Positions 7,807 through 16,561 of a DNA stretch of 64,000 bases are shown here, in pieces. This DNA comes from JAUIET01 sp045106985. Lineage in GTDB: Bacteria > Pseudomonadota > Gammaproteobacteria > Pseudomonadales > JAUIET01. Location: the NCBI GenBank assembly GCA_045106985.1, contig JBGCFQ010000003.1, positions 87,290 through 151,289 on the forward strand, given 5' to 3'. Under the pieces are notes generated by a model. The model saw only the letters and a list, made by a program, of their open reading frames with translations. It was not told where the DNA came from and did not search any database. The position numbers were made by a program, and so were the translations under genes. How positions within the stretch are numbered: the stretch's first letter is position 1; the number at the start of each line of letters is the position of its first letter.

Positions 7807-8952
7807 TTGGCACAAATCGCAATATTGGCGCTCGCAGACGGAAGTCTGTTCCGAGGTGTCTCTATTGGTGCCGCTGGCAGCTCCACCGGTGAAGTGGTGT
7901 TTAACACTTCCATGACCGGTTATCAGGAAATCCTGACAGATCCATCGTACGCCAAACAGATAGTCACACTCACTTATCCGCACATCGGTAACACGGGCGT
8001 GAATGCGGAGGATGAAGAGTCTGCTGACATCTGGGCCTCGGGCCTTGTTATTCGAAATTTACCATTGATCGCATCTAACTATCGGTCCGAGCAATCTCTG
8101 AGCGCTTACCTTCAGAGTCGTAATGTTGTCGCCATAGCGGAAATAGATACACGCCGCCTAACACGCTTGTTGCGAGCAAAGGGTGCACAGAGCGGCTGCA
8201 TCGCAACAGCCGACGCATCCGGCCATATAGACGAGCAGGCCGCTCTTGATAAAGCACGTGCGTTCGCAGGTATAAAAGGCATGGACCTGGCGCAGGAAGT
8301 GTCGGTCACCGAAAAGTATCAATGGCGGTCTTCAGTCTGGTCTTTCGGCAATGGCTATCATGACATTCAAGCAGGAAATTTACCGCGAAAGGTAGTTGCT
8401 TACGATTTTGGTGTTAAGCGCAATATTCTGCGTATGTTGGTTGAGCGCGGCTGTGACGTAACTGTTGTGCCTGCTAAAACCCCCGCAAGCGAAGTGATAG
8501 CCATGCAGCCAGACGGCATATTTCTGTCTAATGGTCCTGGCGACCCAGAACCTTGCGACTACGCTATCAGTGCAATCACTGAGCTTCTGCAAACGGGTAC
8601 CCCTATTTTTGGCATATGTCTGGGTCATCAGCTTTTGGGCCTGGCGTGCGGGGCGAAAACCCTCAAAATGAAATTTGGTCATCACGGTGCTAACCACCCT
8701 GTTCAGAATCTGGACGACGGAACTGTGATGATCACTAGCCAAAACCACGGTTTTGCTATCGACGAATTAAGCTTGCCGGCCAATGTGCGTGTAACGCATA
8801 AATCGCTATTTGACGGCACTTTGCAGGGTATCCACCATACTGAACACCCTGCTTTTAGCTTTCAAGGGCATCCGGAAGCAAGCCCGGGCCCACACGATGT
8901 AGCTCCTTTGTTTGACCACTTTATTGAACTGATCGATGCCAAAAAGAACTGA
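7807..8952 (+). CDS. carA: carbamoyl-phosphate synthase small (glutaminase) subunit
   Basis: CarA hydrolyses glutamine and passes ammonia to CarB to make carbamoyl phosphate. The N-terminal half is the CarA-specific domain (ALADGSLFRG, GEVVFNTSMTGYQEILTDPSY). The class I amidotransferase domain has GICLGHQLLG with the catalytic Cys and GHPEASPGPHD with the catalytic His. Translation most likely starts at the TTG at 7807, which matches the family start; a weak GGGGA lies upstream. 381 residues is normal. Its 3' end overlaps the carB start by 17 bases, implying translational coupling. Confidence 0.97.
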   Translation: MAQIAILALADGSLFRGVSIGAAGSSTGEVVFNTSMTGYQEILTDPSYAKQIVTLTYPHIGNTGVNAEDEESADIWASGLVIRNLPLIASNYRSEQSLSAYLQSRNVVAIAEIDTRRLTRLLRAKGAQSGCIATADASGHIDEQAALDKARAFAGIKGMDLAQEVSVTEKYQWRSSVWSFGNGYHDIQAGNLPRKVVAYDFGVKRNILRMLVERGCDVTVVPAKTPASEVIAMQPDGIFLSNGPGDPEPCDYAISAITELLQTGTPIFGICLGHQLLGLACGAKTLKMKFGHHGANHPVQNLDDGTVMITSQNHGFAIDELSLPANVRVTHKSLFDGTLQGIHHTEHPAFSFQGHPEASPGPHDVAPLFDHFIELIDAKKN

Positions 8953-11900
8953 TATTCAATCGATCCTAATTATAGGCGCTGGCCCTATTGTTATAGGCCA
9001 GGCCTGTGAGTTCGATTATTCCGGCGCTCAAGCGTGCAAGGCTTTGCGCGAGGAAGGTTACCGGGTGATTCTGGTAAATTCCAACCCTGCCACCATCATG
9101 ACCGATCCGGCGATGGCGGACTCAACCTACATAGAGCCCGTGAACTGGCAAACGGTTGCGAAAATCATAGAGCAGGAAAGACCTGACGCTGTGTTGCCCA
9201 CCATGGGTGGCCAAACTGCATTGAACTGCGCGCTCGACCTTGAGCGAGAAGGTGTTCTGAAAGAGTTTGGTGTTGAGCTGATCGGTGCTACCGCAGACGC
9301 AATTGATAAGGCTGAGGATCGCCAACGCTTTGATGTGGCAATGAAAGCCATAAACCTGGAAACACCCAGGTCTGCGCTGGCGCATAGCATGGAAGAAGCG
9401 TTGCAGCTGGTTGATGGTATCGGTTTTCCGTGCATTATTCGCCCGTCCTTTACTATGGGTGGCTCAGGTGGTGGCATAGCGTACAACCGCGAAGAGTATG
9501 TGGAAATTTGCGAGCGCGGGCTCGATCTCTCACCAACCAACGAATTACTGATTGATGAATCATTGATTGGTTGGAAAGAATATGAAATGGAAGTTGTTCG
9601 GGACAAAAACGACAACTGCATTATTGTCTGTGCCATTGAAAATTTTGATGCCATGGGTATTCATACCGGTGACTCTATTACGGTAGCGCCAGCGCAAACG
9701 CTGACTGATAAGGAATATCAGATTATGCGCAACGCATCGCTCGCCGTGCTGCGCGAAATTGGTGTTGAAACTGGCGGCTCCAATGTGCAGTTTGGCGTGA
9801 ACCCTGCCGACGGCAGGCTGGTCATTATTGAAATGAATCCTCGCGTTTCGCGCTCTTCGGCATTGGCGTCCAAAGCAACTGGATTTCCAATAGCCAGAGT
9901 GGCCGCAAAGCTGGCCATTGGTTATACACTGGACGAACTGCAAAACGAAATAACCGGCGGTGCTACACCGGCATCGTTCGAGCCCAGTATTGATTACGTT
10001 GTTACCAAAATTCCGCGCTTTACGTTTGAGAAGTTCCAGGCGGCTGACGATAGACTTACCACCCAAATGAAGTCGGTTGGTGAAGTGATGGCGATAGGCC
10101 GCACTTTTCAGGAGTCGATACAAAAAGCACTGCGTGGCCTGGAAGTGGGCGCCAGTGGATTTGACCCCATTCTTGACCTTGGTGCAGACGACATTCGCAG
10201 CAACCTTATTGGCAGATTACGCGCGGCTAACGGCGATAGGATTTGGCACATTGCAGATGCCTTCCGTTTCGGTTTCAGCGTGGAAGAAATATCTGAGTTC
10301 AGCGGCGTTGACCCTTGGTTTTTGGTGCAGATCGAAGATATCGTAAACACCGAATCAGTCATTGAAGCAACCAAGCTGGTTGATCTTAGTAAAGATCAGT
10401 TGTGGGAGTGGAAGCGCAAAGGATTCTCTGATTCACGTATGGCCGCATTGATGTGGGTATCAGAACAGGAAGTGCGCACTCGACGTGCAGCATTAGGCAT
10501 AAAGCCGGTGTACAAACGTGTAGACACCTGTGCTGCTGAGTTTGCCTCTTCCACGGCGTATATGTATTCCACTTACGAGGAAGAATGTGAAAGTGAGCCA
10601 AGTGACCGAGATAAAATACTCGTTCTTGGCGGAGGCCCGAATCGCATAGGCCAGGGTATTGAATTTGATTACTGTTGTGTTCACGCAGCCTTGGCTATGC
10701 GCGAAGACGGCTATGAAACCATAATGGTTAATTGTAATCCTGAAACAGTATCTACTGACTACGATACATCAGACCGGCTTTATTTTGAGCCTGTAACCTT
10801 AGAGCATGTGCTTGATATTGTGGCTTTGGAAAACCCGGTTGGCGTGATTGTTCAGTTTGGTGGGCAAACCCCATTAAAACTTGCTAACGATCTGGAAGCA
10901 GCGGGCGTACCCATTATTGGAACCACGCCTGATGCAATCGATAGAGCGGAAGATAGAGAACGCTTCCAGAAGATGATTGAAAAGCTGCATTTACTGCAGC
11001 CACCTAACACAACTGTGCGTAGTCAAGAAGAGGCGCTAAGTGTGGCGGGAGAGATTGGTTACCCCATAGTGGTAAGGCCGTCTTACGTGTTGGGTGGGCG
11101 CGCGATGGAAATTGTGCATAAAGACAGTGAGTTAGAAATGTACATGCGCGAGGCTGTGCAGGTGTCTGACGAATCGCCAGTGTTGCTGGACCACTTTCTT
11201 AACGCAGCCATTGAGGTTGATATTGACGCGGTAAGTGATGGCGATGAAGTGGTTATCGGCGCAATTATGCAGCACATTGAACAAGCCGGTATTCATTCTG
11301 GCGACTCAGCCTGTTCGTTACCACCTTATAGTCTGCCGGCCGACGTACAGGATGAAATGCGCCGCCAGGTGAAGCTGATGGCTCTAGAGCTAGGTGTAAT
11401 AGGTCTGATGAATGTGCAGCTAGCCTATCAAGACAAAGAAATTTATATCATTGAGGTTAATCCGCGTGCATCGCGCACCGTTCCTTTTGTATCCAAAGCC
11501 ATCGGTGTGTCATTGGCCAAAGTAGCGGCCCGCTGCATGGTAGGGACTACCTTGCAAGCGCAGGGCTTTACCAAAGAAATTGTACCGCCCTACTATGTGG
11601 TGAAAGAAGCGGTGTTTCCGTTTAATAAATTCCCCGCCGTTGACCCAATCTTGGGCCCCGAGATGAAATCGACCGGTGAGGTTATGGGGGTTGGTGACAC
11701 TTTTGGCGAAGCGTATGCGAAGTCACAAACGGGCGCTGGCGATACAATACCTACAAAAGGCGTTGCCTTCATCAGTGTGCGAGACGCGGATCACGAAGCA
11801 TCAGTAGAGGTTGCGCGCGAATTGTCTGCGTTGGGATTTGATCTGGTTGCTACCCGCGGTACAGCGAAAACGATGTTAGACGCAGGTCTAGAGGTAAGAG

Positions 11901-12154
11901 TTCTTAACAAAGTGTCGGAAGGTCAGCCCCATGTTGTTGACGCGGTTAAGAATAATGAGATAACGTTGATTGTGAATACAACAGAAGGTCGACAGGCTAT
12001 TGCTGATTCGGCGATTATTCGCCGCAGTGCATTGCAGCACAAGGTCTATTGCACGACAACACTGGCCGGCGGCGCAGCAGTTGCCGAAGCCCTTAAGTTT
12101 TCGGGAGATCTGAAAGTTCGGCGGCTACAAGACCTGCACAAGAGGCTACACTGA
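8936..12154 (+). CDS. carB: carbamoyl-phosphate synthase large subunit
   Basis: A 1072-residue CarB made of two homologous ATP-grasp halves. Each half starts with the same signature: IIGAGPIVIGQACEFDYSG near residue 13, and VLGGGPNRIGQGIEFDYCC near residue 563. The N half makes carboxyphosphate and phosphorylates carbamate in the C half; the last ~130 residues (GVAFISVRDADHEASV onward) form the allosteric MGS-like domain for pyrimidine and ornithine effectors. Full length and intact. It overlaps carA upstream, and its TGA overlaps the ATG of greA by one base. Confidence 0.98.
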   Translation: MPKRTDIQSILIIGAGPIVIGQACEFDYSGAQACKALREEGYRVILVNSNPATIMTDPAMADSTYIEPVNWQTVAKIIEQERPDAVLPTMGGQTALNCALDLEREGVLKEFGVELIGATADAIDKAEDRQRFDVAMKAINLETPRSALAHSMEEALQLVDGIGFPCIIRPSFTMGGSGGGIAYNREEYVEICERGLDLSPTNELLIDESLIGWKEYEMEVVRDKNDNCIIVCAIENFDAMGIHTGDSITVAPAQTLTDKEYQIMRNASLAVLREIGVETGGSNVQFGVNPADGRLVIIEMNPRVSRSSALASKATGFPIARVAAKLAIGYTLDELQNEITGGATPASFEPSIDYVVTKIPRFTFEKFQAADDRLTTQMKSVGEVMAIGRTFQESIQKALRGLEVGASGFDPILDLGADDIRSNLIGRLRAANGDRIWHIADAFRFGFSVEEISEFSGVDPWFLVQIEDIVNTESVIEATKLVDLSKDQLWEWKRKGFSDSRMAALMWVSEQEVRTRRAALGIKPVYKRVDTCAAEFASSTAYMYSTYEEECESEPSDRDKILVLGGGPNRIGQGIEFDYCCVHAALAMREDGYETIMVNCNPETVSTDYDTSDRLYFEPVTLEHVLDIVALENPVGVIVQFGGQTPLKLANDLEAAGVPIIGTTPDAIDRAEDRERFQKMIEKLHLLQPPNTTVRSQEEALSVAGEIGYPIVVRPSYVLGGRAMEIVHKDSELEMYMREAVQVSDESPVLLDHFLNAAIEVDIDAVSDGDEVVIGAIMQHIEQAGIHSGDSACSLPPYSLPADVQDEMRRQVKLMALELGVIGLMNVQLAYQDKEIYIIEVNPRASRTVPFVSKAIGVSLAKVAARCMVGTTLQAQGFTKEIVPPYYVVKEAVFPFNKFPAVDPILGPEMKSTGEVMGVGDTFGEAYAKSQTGAGDTIPTKGVAFISVRDADHEASVEVARELSALGFDLVATRGTAKTMLDAGLEVRVLNKVSEGQPHVVDAVKNNEITLIVNTTEGRQAIADSAIIRRSALQHKVYCTTTLAGGAAVAEALKFSGDLKVRRLQDLHKRLH

Positions 12155-12630
12155 TGGCACCAATCCCAATGACCTTGGAAGGTGAAGCTAAACTTCGCGA
12201 AGAGCTCACTAAGTTGAAAAGCGAAGATCGCCCTAGAATTATTCAGGCTATCTCCGAGGCGCGAGAACACGGTGATTTGAAAGAAAACGCCGAGTACCAC
12301 GCGGCCCGTGAACAGCAGAGCTTTGCAGAAGGTCGGATCAATGAAATTGAAGGTAAATTAGGCGACGCACAAGTCATCGATGTACTTGCGATACCGAATC
12401 AGCATAGGGTTATTTTCGGCACTACCGTTAGCCTGGTCGACATAAATACCGACGAAGAAGTAACGTACAAGATCGTGGGCGATGACGAAGCTGACGTGAA
12501 GCAGAATAAAATTTCTGTCAATTCTCCTATCGCCAGAGGTTTGATTGGCAAAGAAGAAGGCGAGGTTGTCAAAGTTGTTAGGCCGGTAGGAGAAATTGAA
12601 TACGAAATTTCTCTGGTAGAGCATATTTAG
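12154..12630 (+). CDS. greA: transcript cleavage factor GreA
   Basis: GreA enters the RNA polymerase secondary channel and stimulates cleavage of backtracked RNA. The 158 residues show the N-terminal coiled coil with the acidic tip (the AREHGDLKENAEYHAARE segment, containing the Asp/Glu pair) and the C-terminal FKBP-like domain (YKIVGDDEADVKQNKISVNSP, EGEVVKV). ATG overlaps the carB stop, so it is translationally coupled. It is the last gene of the conserved dapB-carAB-greA block. In related genomes yhbY would come next; here about 19 kb of other genes intervene. Confidence 0.98.
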   Translation: MAPIPMTLEGEAKLREELTKLKSEDRPRIIQAISEAREHGDLKENAEYHAAREQQSFAEGRINEIEGKLGDAQVIDVLAIPNQHRVIFGTTVSLVDINTDEEVTYKIVGDDEADVKQNKISVNSPIARGLIGKEEGEVVKVVRPVGEIEYEISLVEHI

Positions 12631-12650
12631 CCGCCGCGTCTTATTTACGA

Positions 12651-12673
12651 GCGCCAATGTTTCATATTGGCGC
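12651..12673. terminator. hairpin between convergent greA and folE
   Basis: GCGCCAAT (12651-12658) and ATTGGCGC (12666-12673) form a perfect 8-pair stem with a 7-base loop in the 45-base gap between two convergent genes. There is no strong T run on either side, so termination would be weak or factor-assisted. Confidence 0.5.
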
Positions 12674-12675
12674 TG

Positions 12676-13314
12676 TTAAGTCAGAAACTCCGCTCGAGTT
12701 CTGGCATTCGTTTTGAATACTCCGCCAAGAGCGGTCGTATCAGTTTCTGAATTAGTATCCATAACCCCTCGCGACTTAACGCAATAATGCGTGGCGCTAA
12801 CCGACACCGCTACGTCATCAGTTTCCAATAGTGTTTGTAGGGAAACGAGTATTTGTTGCGTTAATCGTTCCTGTACTTGAGGGCGTCGCCCGAAAAATTG
12901 CACTAAGCGGTTTATCTTGGAGAGGCCAATAATTTTGCTTTTCGGAATGTAGGCAACTTTGGCTGTTCCATCTATTGTGACGAAGTGGTGTTCGCAGCTG
13001 CTGAGTAAGCCGATGCCTCTGACTTTCACCATTTCTTCCACCCCCATTTTATTTTCAATGGTAGCAATTTTCGGAAAATTTTCGTAATCAAGACCCGAAA
13101 AAATCTCGTATACATACATCTTCGCCACTCTGTGTGGCGTCTCATGCAGGCTGTCATCACCCAAATCTAGACCCAAGGTGCGCATTACTTCGCTCATCTG
13201 GCCTTTAATCAACTCATATTTTTGCTCATTATCAAGGCCGTTATCTTGTAGTGGGGTCTCAAGGCCAAGCGTCTGTAGCCTCTTTCTAACGGCAATAGCG
13301 TCATCCGATAGCAT
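12676..13314 (-). CDS. folE: GTP cyclohydrolase I (type IA)
   Basis: FolE converts GTP to dihydroneopterin triphosphate, the first step to folate and other pterins. The 212-residue protein has the zinc site residues in LLSSCEHHF and in ATHYCVKSRG, the substrate-binding HRVAKMY, and the C-terminal MDTNSETDTTALGG region of FolE. A well-placed CAGGAG precedes the ATG. A TGATCC-N17-CGTA promoter lies upstream, like those of the stress operons nearby. Folate derivatives serve as the light-harvesting antenna of photolyase, so folE fits this neighbourhood. Whether another folE copy serves housekeeping needs cannot be seen here. Confidence 0.96.
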   Translation of the reverse strand: MLSDDAIAVRKRLQTLGLETPLQDNGLDNEQKYELIKGQMSEVMRTLGLDLGDDSLHETPHRVAKMYVYEIFSGLDYENFPKIATIENKMGVEEMVKVRGIGLLSSCEHHFVTIDGTAKVAYIPKSKIIGLSKINRLVQFFGRRPQVQERLTQQILVSLQTLLETDDVAVSVSATHYCVKSRGVMDTNSETDTTALGGVFKTNARTRAEFLT

Positions 13315-13350
13315 CGGGTTCTCCTGGGTAAACAGTATTATTATTCCCCA

Positions 13351-13377
13351 TACGTAATTGAGCTTGCTGCTGGATCA
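13351..13377 (-). promoter_or_regulatory. putative ECF (RpoE-ChrR type) promoter of folE
   Basis: Read on the minus strand, TGATCC (13377-13372) is followed after 17 bases by CGTA (13354-13351). The same elements with a 16-base spacer stand before rpoE, the FAD oxidoreductase operon and the DUF2892 operon. The predicted transcript start is about 30 bases before the folE ATG. The spacer is one base longer than in the other three. Confidence 0.6.
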
Positions 13378-13452
13378 CATAGCCAATGCTAAGAAGTCTG
13401 TTTTAGTGAGGCCATTTCTTCGCAATGGACTAAGGATATTTAACCAGCGGTA

Positions 13453-13478
13453 TGATCTAGATATCAAATCTTGCCGTA
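13453..13478 (+). promoter_or_regulatory. putative ECF promoter of the DUF2892/SRPBCC-SDR/DUF523 operon
   Basis: TGATCT (13453-13458), 16 bases, CGTA (13475-13478, continuing TAAG). This matches the TGATCC-N16-CGTA elements at rpoE and at the FAD oxidoreductase operon except for the last base of the -35 box. It lies about 37 bases before the start codon of the first gene. Confidence 0.65.
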
Positions 13479-13514
13479 TAAGCCGTTATTGATATTGACT
13501 ATAGGAGTTTCGAC

Positions 13515-13733
13515 ATGATTGAAAAAAATATTGGAAACGTAGAAAGGGTTATTCGTGTTGTATTTGCCGTTGGCCTGACAATCTGGATTTTGAGCCAACC
13601 TTCGTTCTCGTTAACTGAGGCGTTCGTTGCTCTAACTGCTTTTTTTCTGTTTCTTAACGGCGTGTTTTCTCGCTGCTACTTGTGGTTTGTGTTGGAGGTG
13701 AACACCACGCCTAGAATCCCCGGCCATTGTTAA
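13515..13733 (+). CDS. DUF2892-type small inner-membrane protein
   Basis: A 72-residue protein starting MIEKNIGNVERVIRVVFAVG, the pattern of the YgaP-type transmembrane domain (DUF2892): an amphipathic start, then two hydrophobic helices at about residues 14-32 and 38-52. In larger proteins this domain is attached to rhodanese; here it stands alone. It ends in a Cys (GHC). A TAGGAG lies about 9 bases before the ATG. It is the first gene after the TGATCT-N16-CGTA promoter and 25 bases before the SRPBCC-SDR gene. Its role is unknown. Confidence 0.8.
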   Translation: MIEKNIGNVERVIRVVFAVGLTIWILSQPSFSLTEAFVALTAFFLFLNGVFSRCYLWFVLEVNTTPRIPGHC

Positions 13734-13758
13734 AATATCTAAAGGAAGTAAAAGCCTG

Positions 13759-15231
13759 ATGCAGTTACTGGAACAAATTGAAGTTAATCGCAGCGTACAA
13801 GATTGCTATGCTTACCTACTGGACTTTTCATCCACTGCTGAGTGGGACCCAGGCGTCAAGAGCGCGAAGCGAACAAGCTTTGGTCCCATCCAAGCGGGCG
13901 CTACGTTTGAAGTGGTATGTCACCTGCCTGTAGGTTCGGTGCAGCTGGAATATACCCTGCTGGATCACAAAGAACCTACCCGCATTAAGCTAATTGGTAA
14001 ATCCAACTTCTTTACAGTTGAAGATACAATAGACATTGAGCCGATAGAAAACACCAAGAAAGGTGGCCACGTAGCTCAAGCGCGCAGTCGTATTACTTAT
14101 ACAGCAAACTTTACCTTCAATGAGGTAGCGTCGGTAATAAGTGGTTTTGCCAAGGGCAGCATGACATCCATGGGTAAAAATGCGCTTGAAGGTTTGCGTA
14201 CAGCCTTAGAAGATATTTACCCAACGCCGGTCACCAGCTATCTACGAGGCTTGGGTGATCGCTTGGTGTTGCCAGGAATGGCAACATTTTCCAGCCTGGG
14301 TTACAGCCAAACGAAAACGGCTTTTAATCCTATAAGTAATAATATGGCTGGCAAACACATTGTACTAACCGGCGCGTCGTCGGGAATTGGTTATGCAGCG
14401 GCAGAGCAGCTCGCTGCGCGAGGAGCCAAATTAACCTTGGTCATGCGCAATGAAAGCAAGGCAAAGCAAGTTATCAAGTCATTGATCGAGCGAACCGGTA
14501 ATGAGCAACTATCATTGCAGTTAGCTGACCTAAGTCTTCTTGCTGATACTAAGGCCTTGGCAACGCGCTTGAAACAAACACGTAAACCCATAGATGTTCT
14601 TATTAACAACGCAGGTGCTCTGTTCGAGGAGCAGCGCAATACTGAAGAGGGTATTGACGAAAGCCTGGCGCTATTACTTCTAAGCCCCTACAAGTTAATG
14701 GTTGAACTCAAAGGATTGCTCGAAAAAAGCGATGACCCCAGAATAATTAATGTGGTGTCTGGTGGAATGTATACCCAAAAACTAAACCTTCAATCAACAT
14801 TAAATCCCAAGGCTGAAGGTTTTTCTGGCAGCGTAGTGTATGCGCGCGCGAAGCGAGCCCTAATGATCGCTACAGAAGAGCTTGCCAGTGCTTGGACCGA
14901 CTCTAGAATTGCTGTGAACGCAATGCACCCAGGCTGGGCCGACACGCCTGGTGTTGAAGACTCGCTGCCAGGGTTTTACCGGCTCACGAAAAAAATACTG
15001 AGAACACCAGCGGAGGGCGCGGACAGCATCGACTGGATGGCCAGTGCTACAGAGGCCGGAAGGGTAAATGGCCAACTGATCCTGGATCGTTTGCCGCGCG
15101 AACGATATGTAATACCGGGTACCAAAGAGAGCTGGAATCAACGCCAGGAACTTATGCAGTTCCTCGAACGCTGCTCTAAACCTGAAGATGTGCTAGCTTA
15201 CGTCTATACTGATAATGCAGTTGTTGCCTAA
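13759..15231 (+). CDS. SRPBCC domain-SDR oxidoreductase fusion protein
   Basis: Two domains in one 490-residue chain. Residues 1 to about 150 (LEQIEVNRSVQDCYAYLLDFSSTAEWDPG) form a START/polyketide-cyclase-like SRPBCC domain that usually binds hydrophobic ligands. From about residue 197, GKHIVLTGASSGIGYAAAEQL is the TGxxxGxG cofactor loop of a classical short-chain dehydrogenase, with the NNAG motif in LINNAGALF, an active-site Ser in NVVSGGMYT, and YxxxK in VYARAKRA. The SDR half resembles DHRS12-type proteins. A lipid or terpenoid substrate held by the SRPBCC domain and oxidised or reduced by the SDR domain is an inference. It lies in the putative ECF regulon. Confidence 0.85.
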   Translation: MQLLEQIEVNRSVQDCYAYLLDFSSTAEWDPGVKSAKRTSFGPIQAGATFEVVCHLPVGSVQLEYTLLDHKEPTRIKLIGKSNFFTVEDTIDIEPIENTKKGGHVAQARSRITYTANFTFNEVASVISGFAKGSMTSMGKNALEGLRTALEDIYPTPVTSYLRGLGDRLVLPGMATFSSLGYSQTKTAFNPISNNMAGKHIVLTGASSGIGYAAAEQLAARGAKLTLVMRNESKAKQVIKSLIERTGNEQLSLQLADLSLLADTKALATRLKQTRKPIDVLINNAGALFEEQRNTEEGIDESLALLLLSPYKLMVELKGLLEKSDDPRIINVVSGGMYTQKLNLQSTLNPKAEGFSGSVVYARAKRALMIATEELASAWTDSRIAVNAMHPGWADTPGVEDSLPGFYRLTKKILRTPAEGADSIDWMASATEAGRVNGQLILDRLPRERYVIPGTKESWNQRQELMQFLERCSKPEDVLAYVYTDNAVVA

Positions 15232-15311
15232 CATGATAGATGCTGCTAGAAATTTACAAGCGGCCCTTGAGGTTTTGGCGCTGCGGCTAAAGGGATAAAG
15301 CACAAGCAACA

Positions 15312-16298
15312 ATGGTAATCACTACAGACACGAAATCTACTGAAGCGCTCACTCGGCTGAAGGTTGGCATTAGCGCCTGCCTGGCGGGTCAAAATGTACG
15401 TTACGACGGAGCCAGTAAGCGTTTCAAGCAGCGTAAGGCGATGGAAGAGTTCGTAGATTTTCAACCTTACTGCCCAGAGATGGCCATTGGTTTGGGCGTG
15501 CCTCGCAAAACACTGAGACTAGTGGGTGACGTTGAAAAACCCAGCATAGTCGAGGGGTCCGGAACTTTAGATGTCACTTCCAAGCTAACGGACTATGCCA
15601 ATAGCGTTGCCGATGTATTGCAGCGAGATGATAATTTATCGGGGTTTATTGTTTGCAAGGGATCGCCGAGTTGTGGCATGGCCGGCGTAAAACGCTACAA
15701 CGAAACCGGCGGTGTGCTCGGTCACGATGCCAGCGGAATTTTCACTGCTCAATTAATGCGTCGCCTGCCGACCTTGCCGGTAGAAGAAGACGGTCGTCTA
15801 AATGACAAGGGGCTTATGGAAAGCTTCCTTACTCGTGCACATGTTAAGCAGCGATGGCAAGTCATGCTAAAGGCGGGGCTTACGGCGAAAAGCCTGCTGG
15901 CCTTTCATAGCGAGCATAAGTTTTTATTGCTCGCTCACAATCAGAATATGTACCGCACTTTGGGTAAACTCTTGGCAGACCTCTCGTCAAAAAGTCTTGA
16001 GGATTTATCAGTAGAGTATTTCTCAGCGTTCATGAAGGCTATGAATCAAGTGCCTACTGCGGGGCAGCATGCAAACGTGTTGATGCATTTGCAGGGCTAT
16101 GTGAAAGACAGTTTGTCTGAACGTGAGCGTGCTGAGCTTGCCAGCGTTATTTTGGATTACAGCAATGGCCGTTTGCCGCGTCAGGCGCCGATGACTCTTA
16201 TTAAACACCACCTGGCGAACAATCCGAATTTATGGGCGCAGTCGCAGCATTATCTTGAGCCATTTTCCAGAGACATGTTGGTGTTGGTTGAGCGCTGA
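15312..16298 (+). CDS. DUF523-DUF1722 protein (YbgA-like)
   Basis: The N-terminal half carries DUF523 motifs: KVGISACLAGQNVRYDG near the start and GSPSCGMAGV near residue 115, with conserved cysteines that suggest a metal or thiol function. The C-terminal half (RWQVMLKAGLTAKSLLAFHSEHKFLLLAHNQ onward) is DUF1722, the E. coli YbgA family, whose gene is next to the photolyase gene phr in E. coli. Length 328 residues is normal for the fused form. It lies about 80 bases after the SRPBCC-SDR gene, probably in the same transcript. The molecular function is unknown, but the link to photolyase is recurrent. Confidence 0.88.
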   Translation: MVITTDTKSTEALTRLKVGISACLAGQNVRYDGASKRFKQRKAMEEFVDFQPYCPEMAIGLGVPRKTLRLVGDVEKPSIVEGSGTLDVTSKLTDYANSVADVLQRDDNLSGFIVCKGSPSCGMAGVKRYNETGGVLGHDASGIFTAQLMRRLPTLPVEEDGRLNDKGLMESFLTRAHVKQRWQVMLKAGLTAKSLLAFHSEHKFLLLAHNQNMYRTLGKLLADLSSKSLEDLSVEYFSAFMKAMNQVPTAGQHANVLMHLQGYVKDSLSERERAELASVILDYSNGRLPRQAPMTLIKHHLANNPNLWAQSQHYLEPFSRDMLVLVER

Positions 16299-16373
16299 AG
16301 AGCTGTGACTGAGTGGTAGGTAGTACCTTGATGTTGAAAGATCATCGCTGCTTCGACACCGTGCCGATCAGTC

Positions 16374-16457
16374 TGCCTACTGTTTTGCCGCTCAGTGGCA
16401 CATCCATGTGCCGTCCCGCGCCCATGCCTGGCGCTATTCGCTCTAAAACAGCAGGCA
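16374..16457. repeat. palindromic structure between two convergent genes
   Basis: TGCCTACTGTTTT (16374-16386) and AAAACAGCAGGCA (16445-16457) are inverted copies matching at 12 of 13 positions. Between them lies a perfect GGCACAT-CC-ATGTGCC palindrome (16397-16412). The 263-base gap between convergent genes holds nothing else that I recognise. It could be a bidirectional terminator or a REP-like dispersed element; the inner palindrome resembles the first hairpin of the repeats before secG. Confidence 0.55.
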
Positions 16458-16561
16458 AACTGCTCGCCACTCTTTAGGTAGTTTACTGGGGGCTTTCAGC
16501 TCACTCAATGTTAGCTGCGCGGTGAGTAAGCTACATTCAGTTCCAGCAGCACTTTCTCTCA

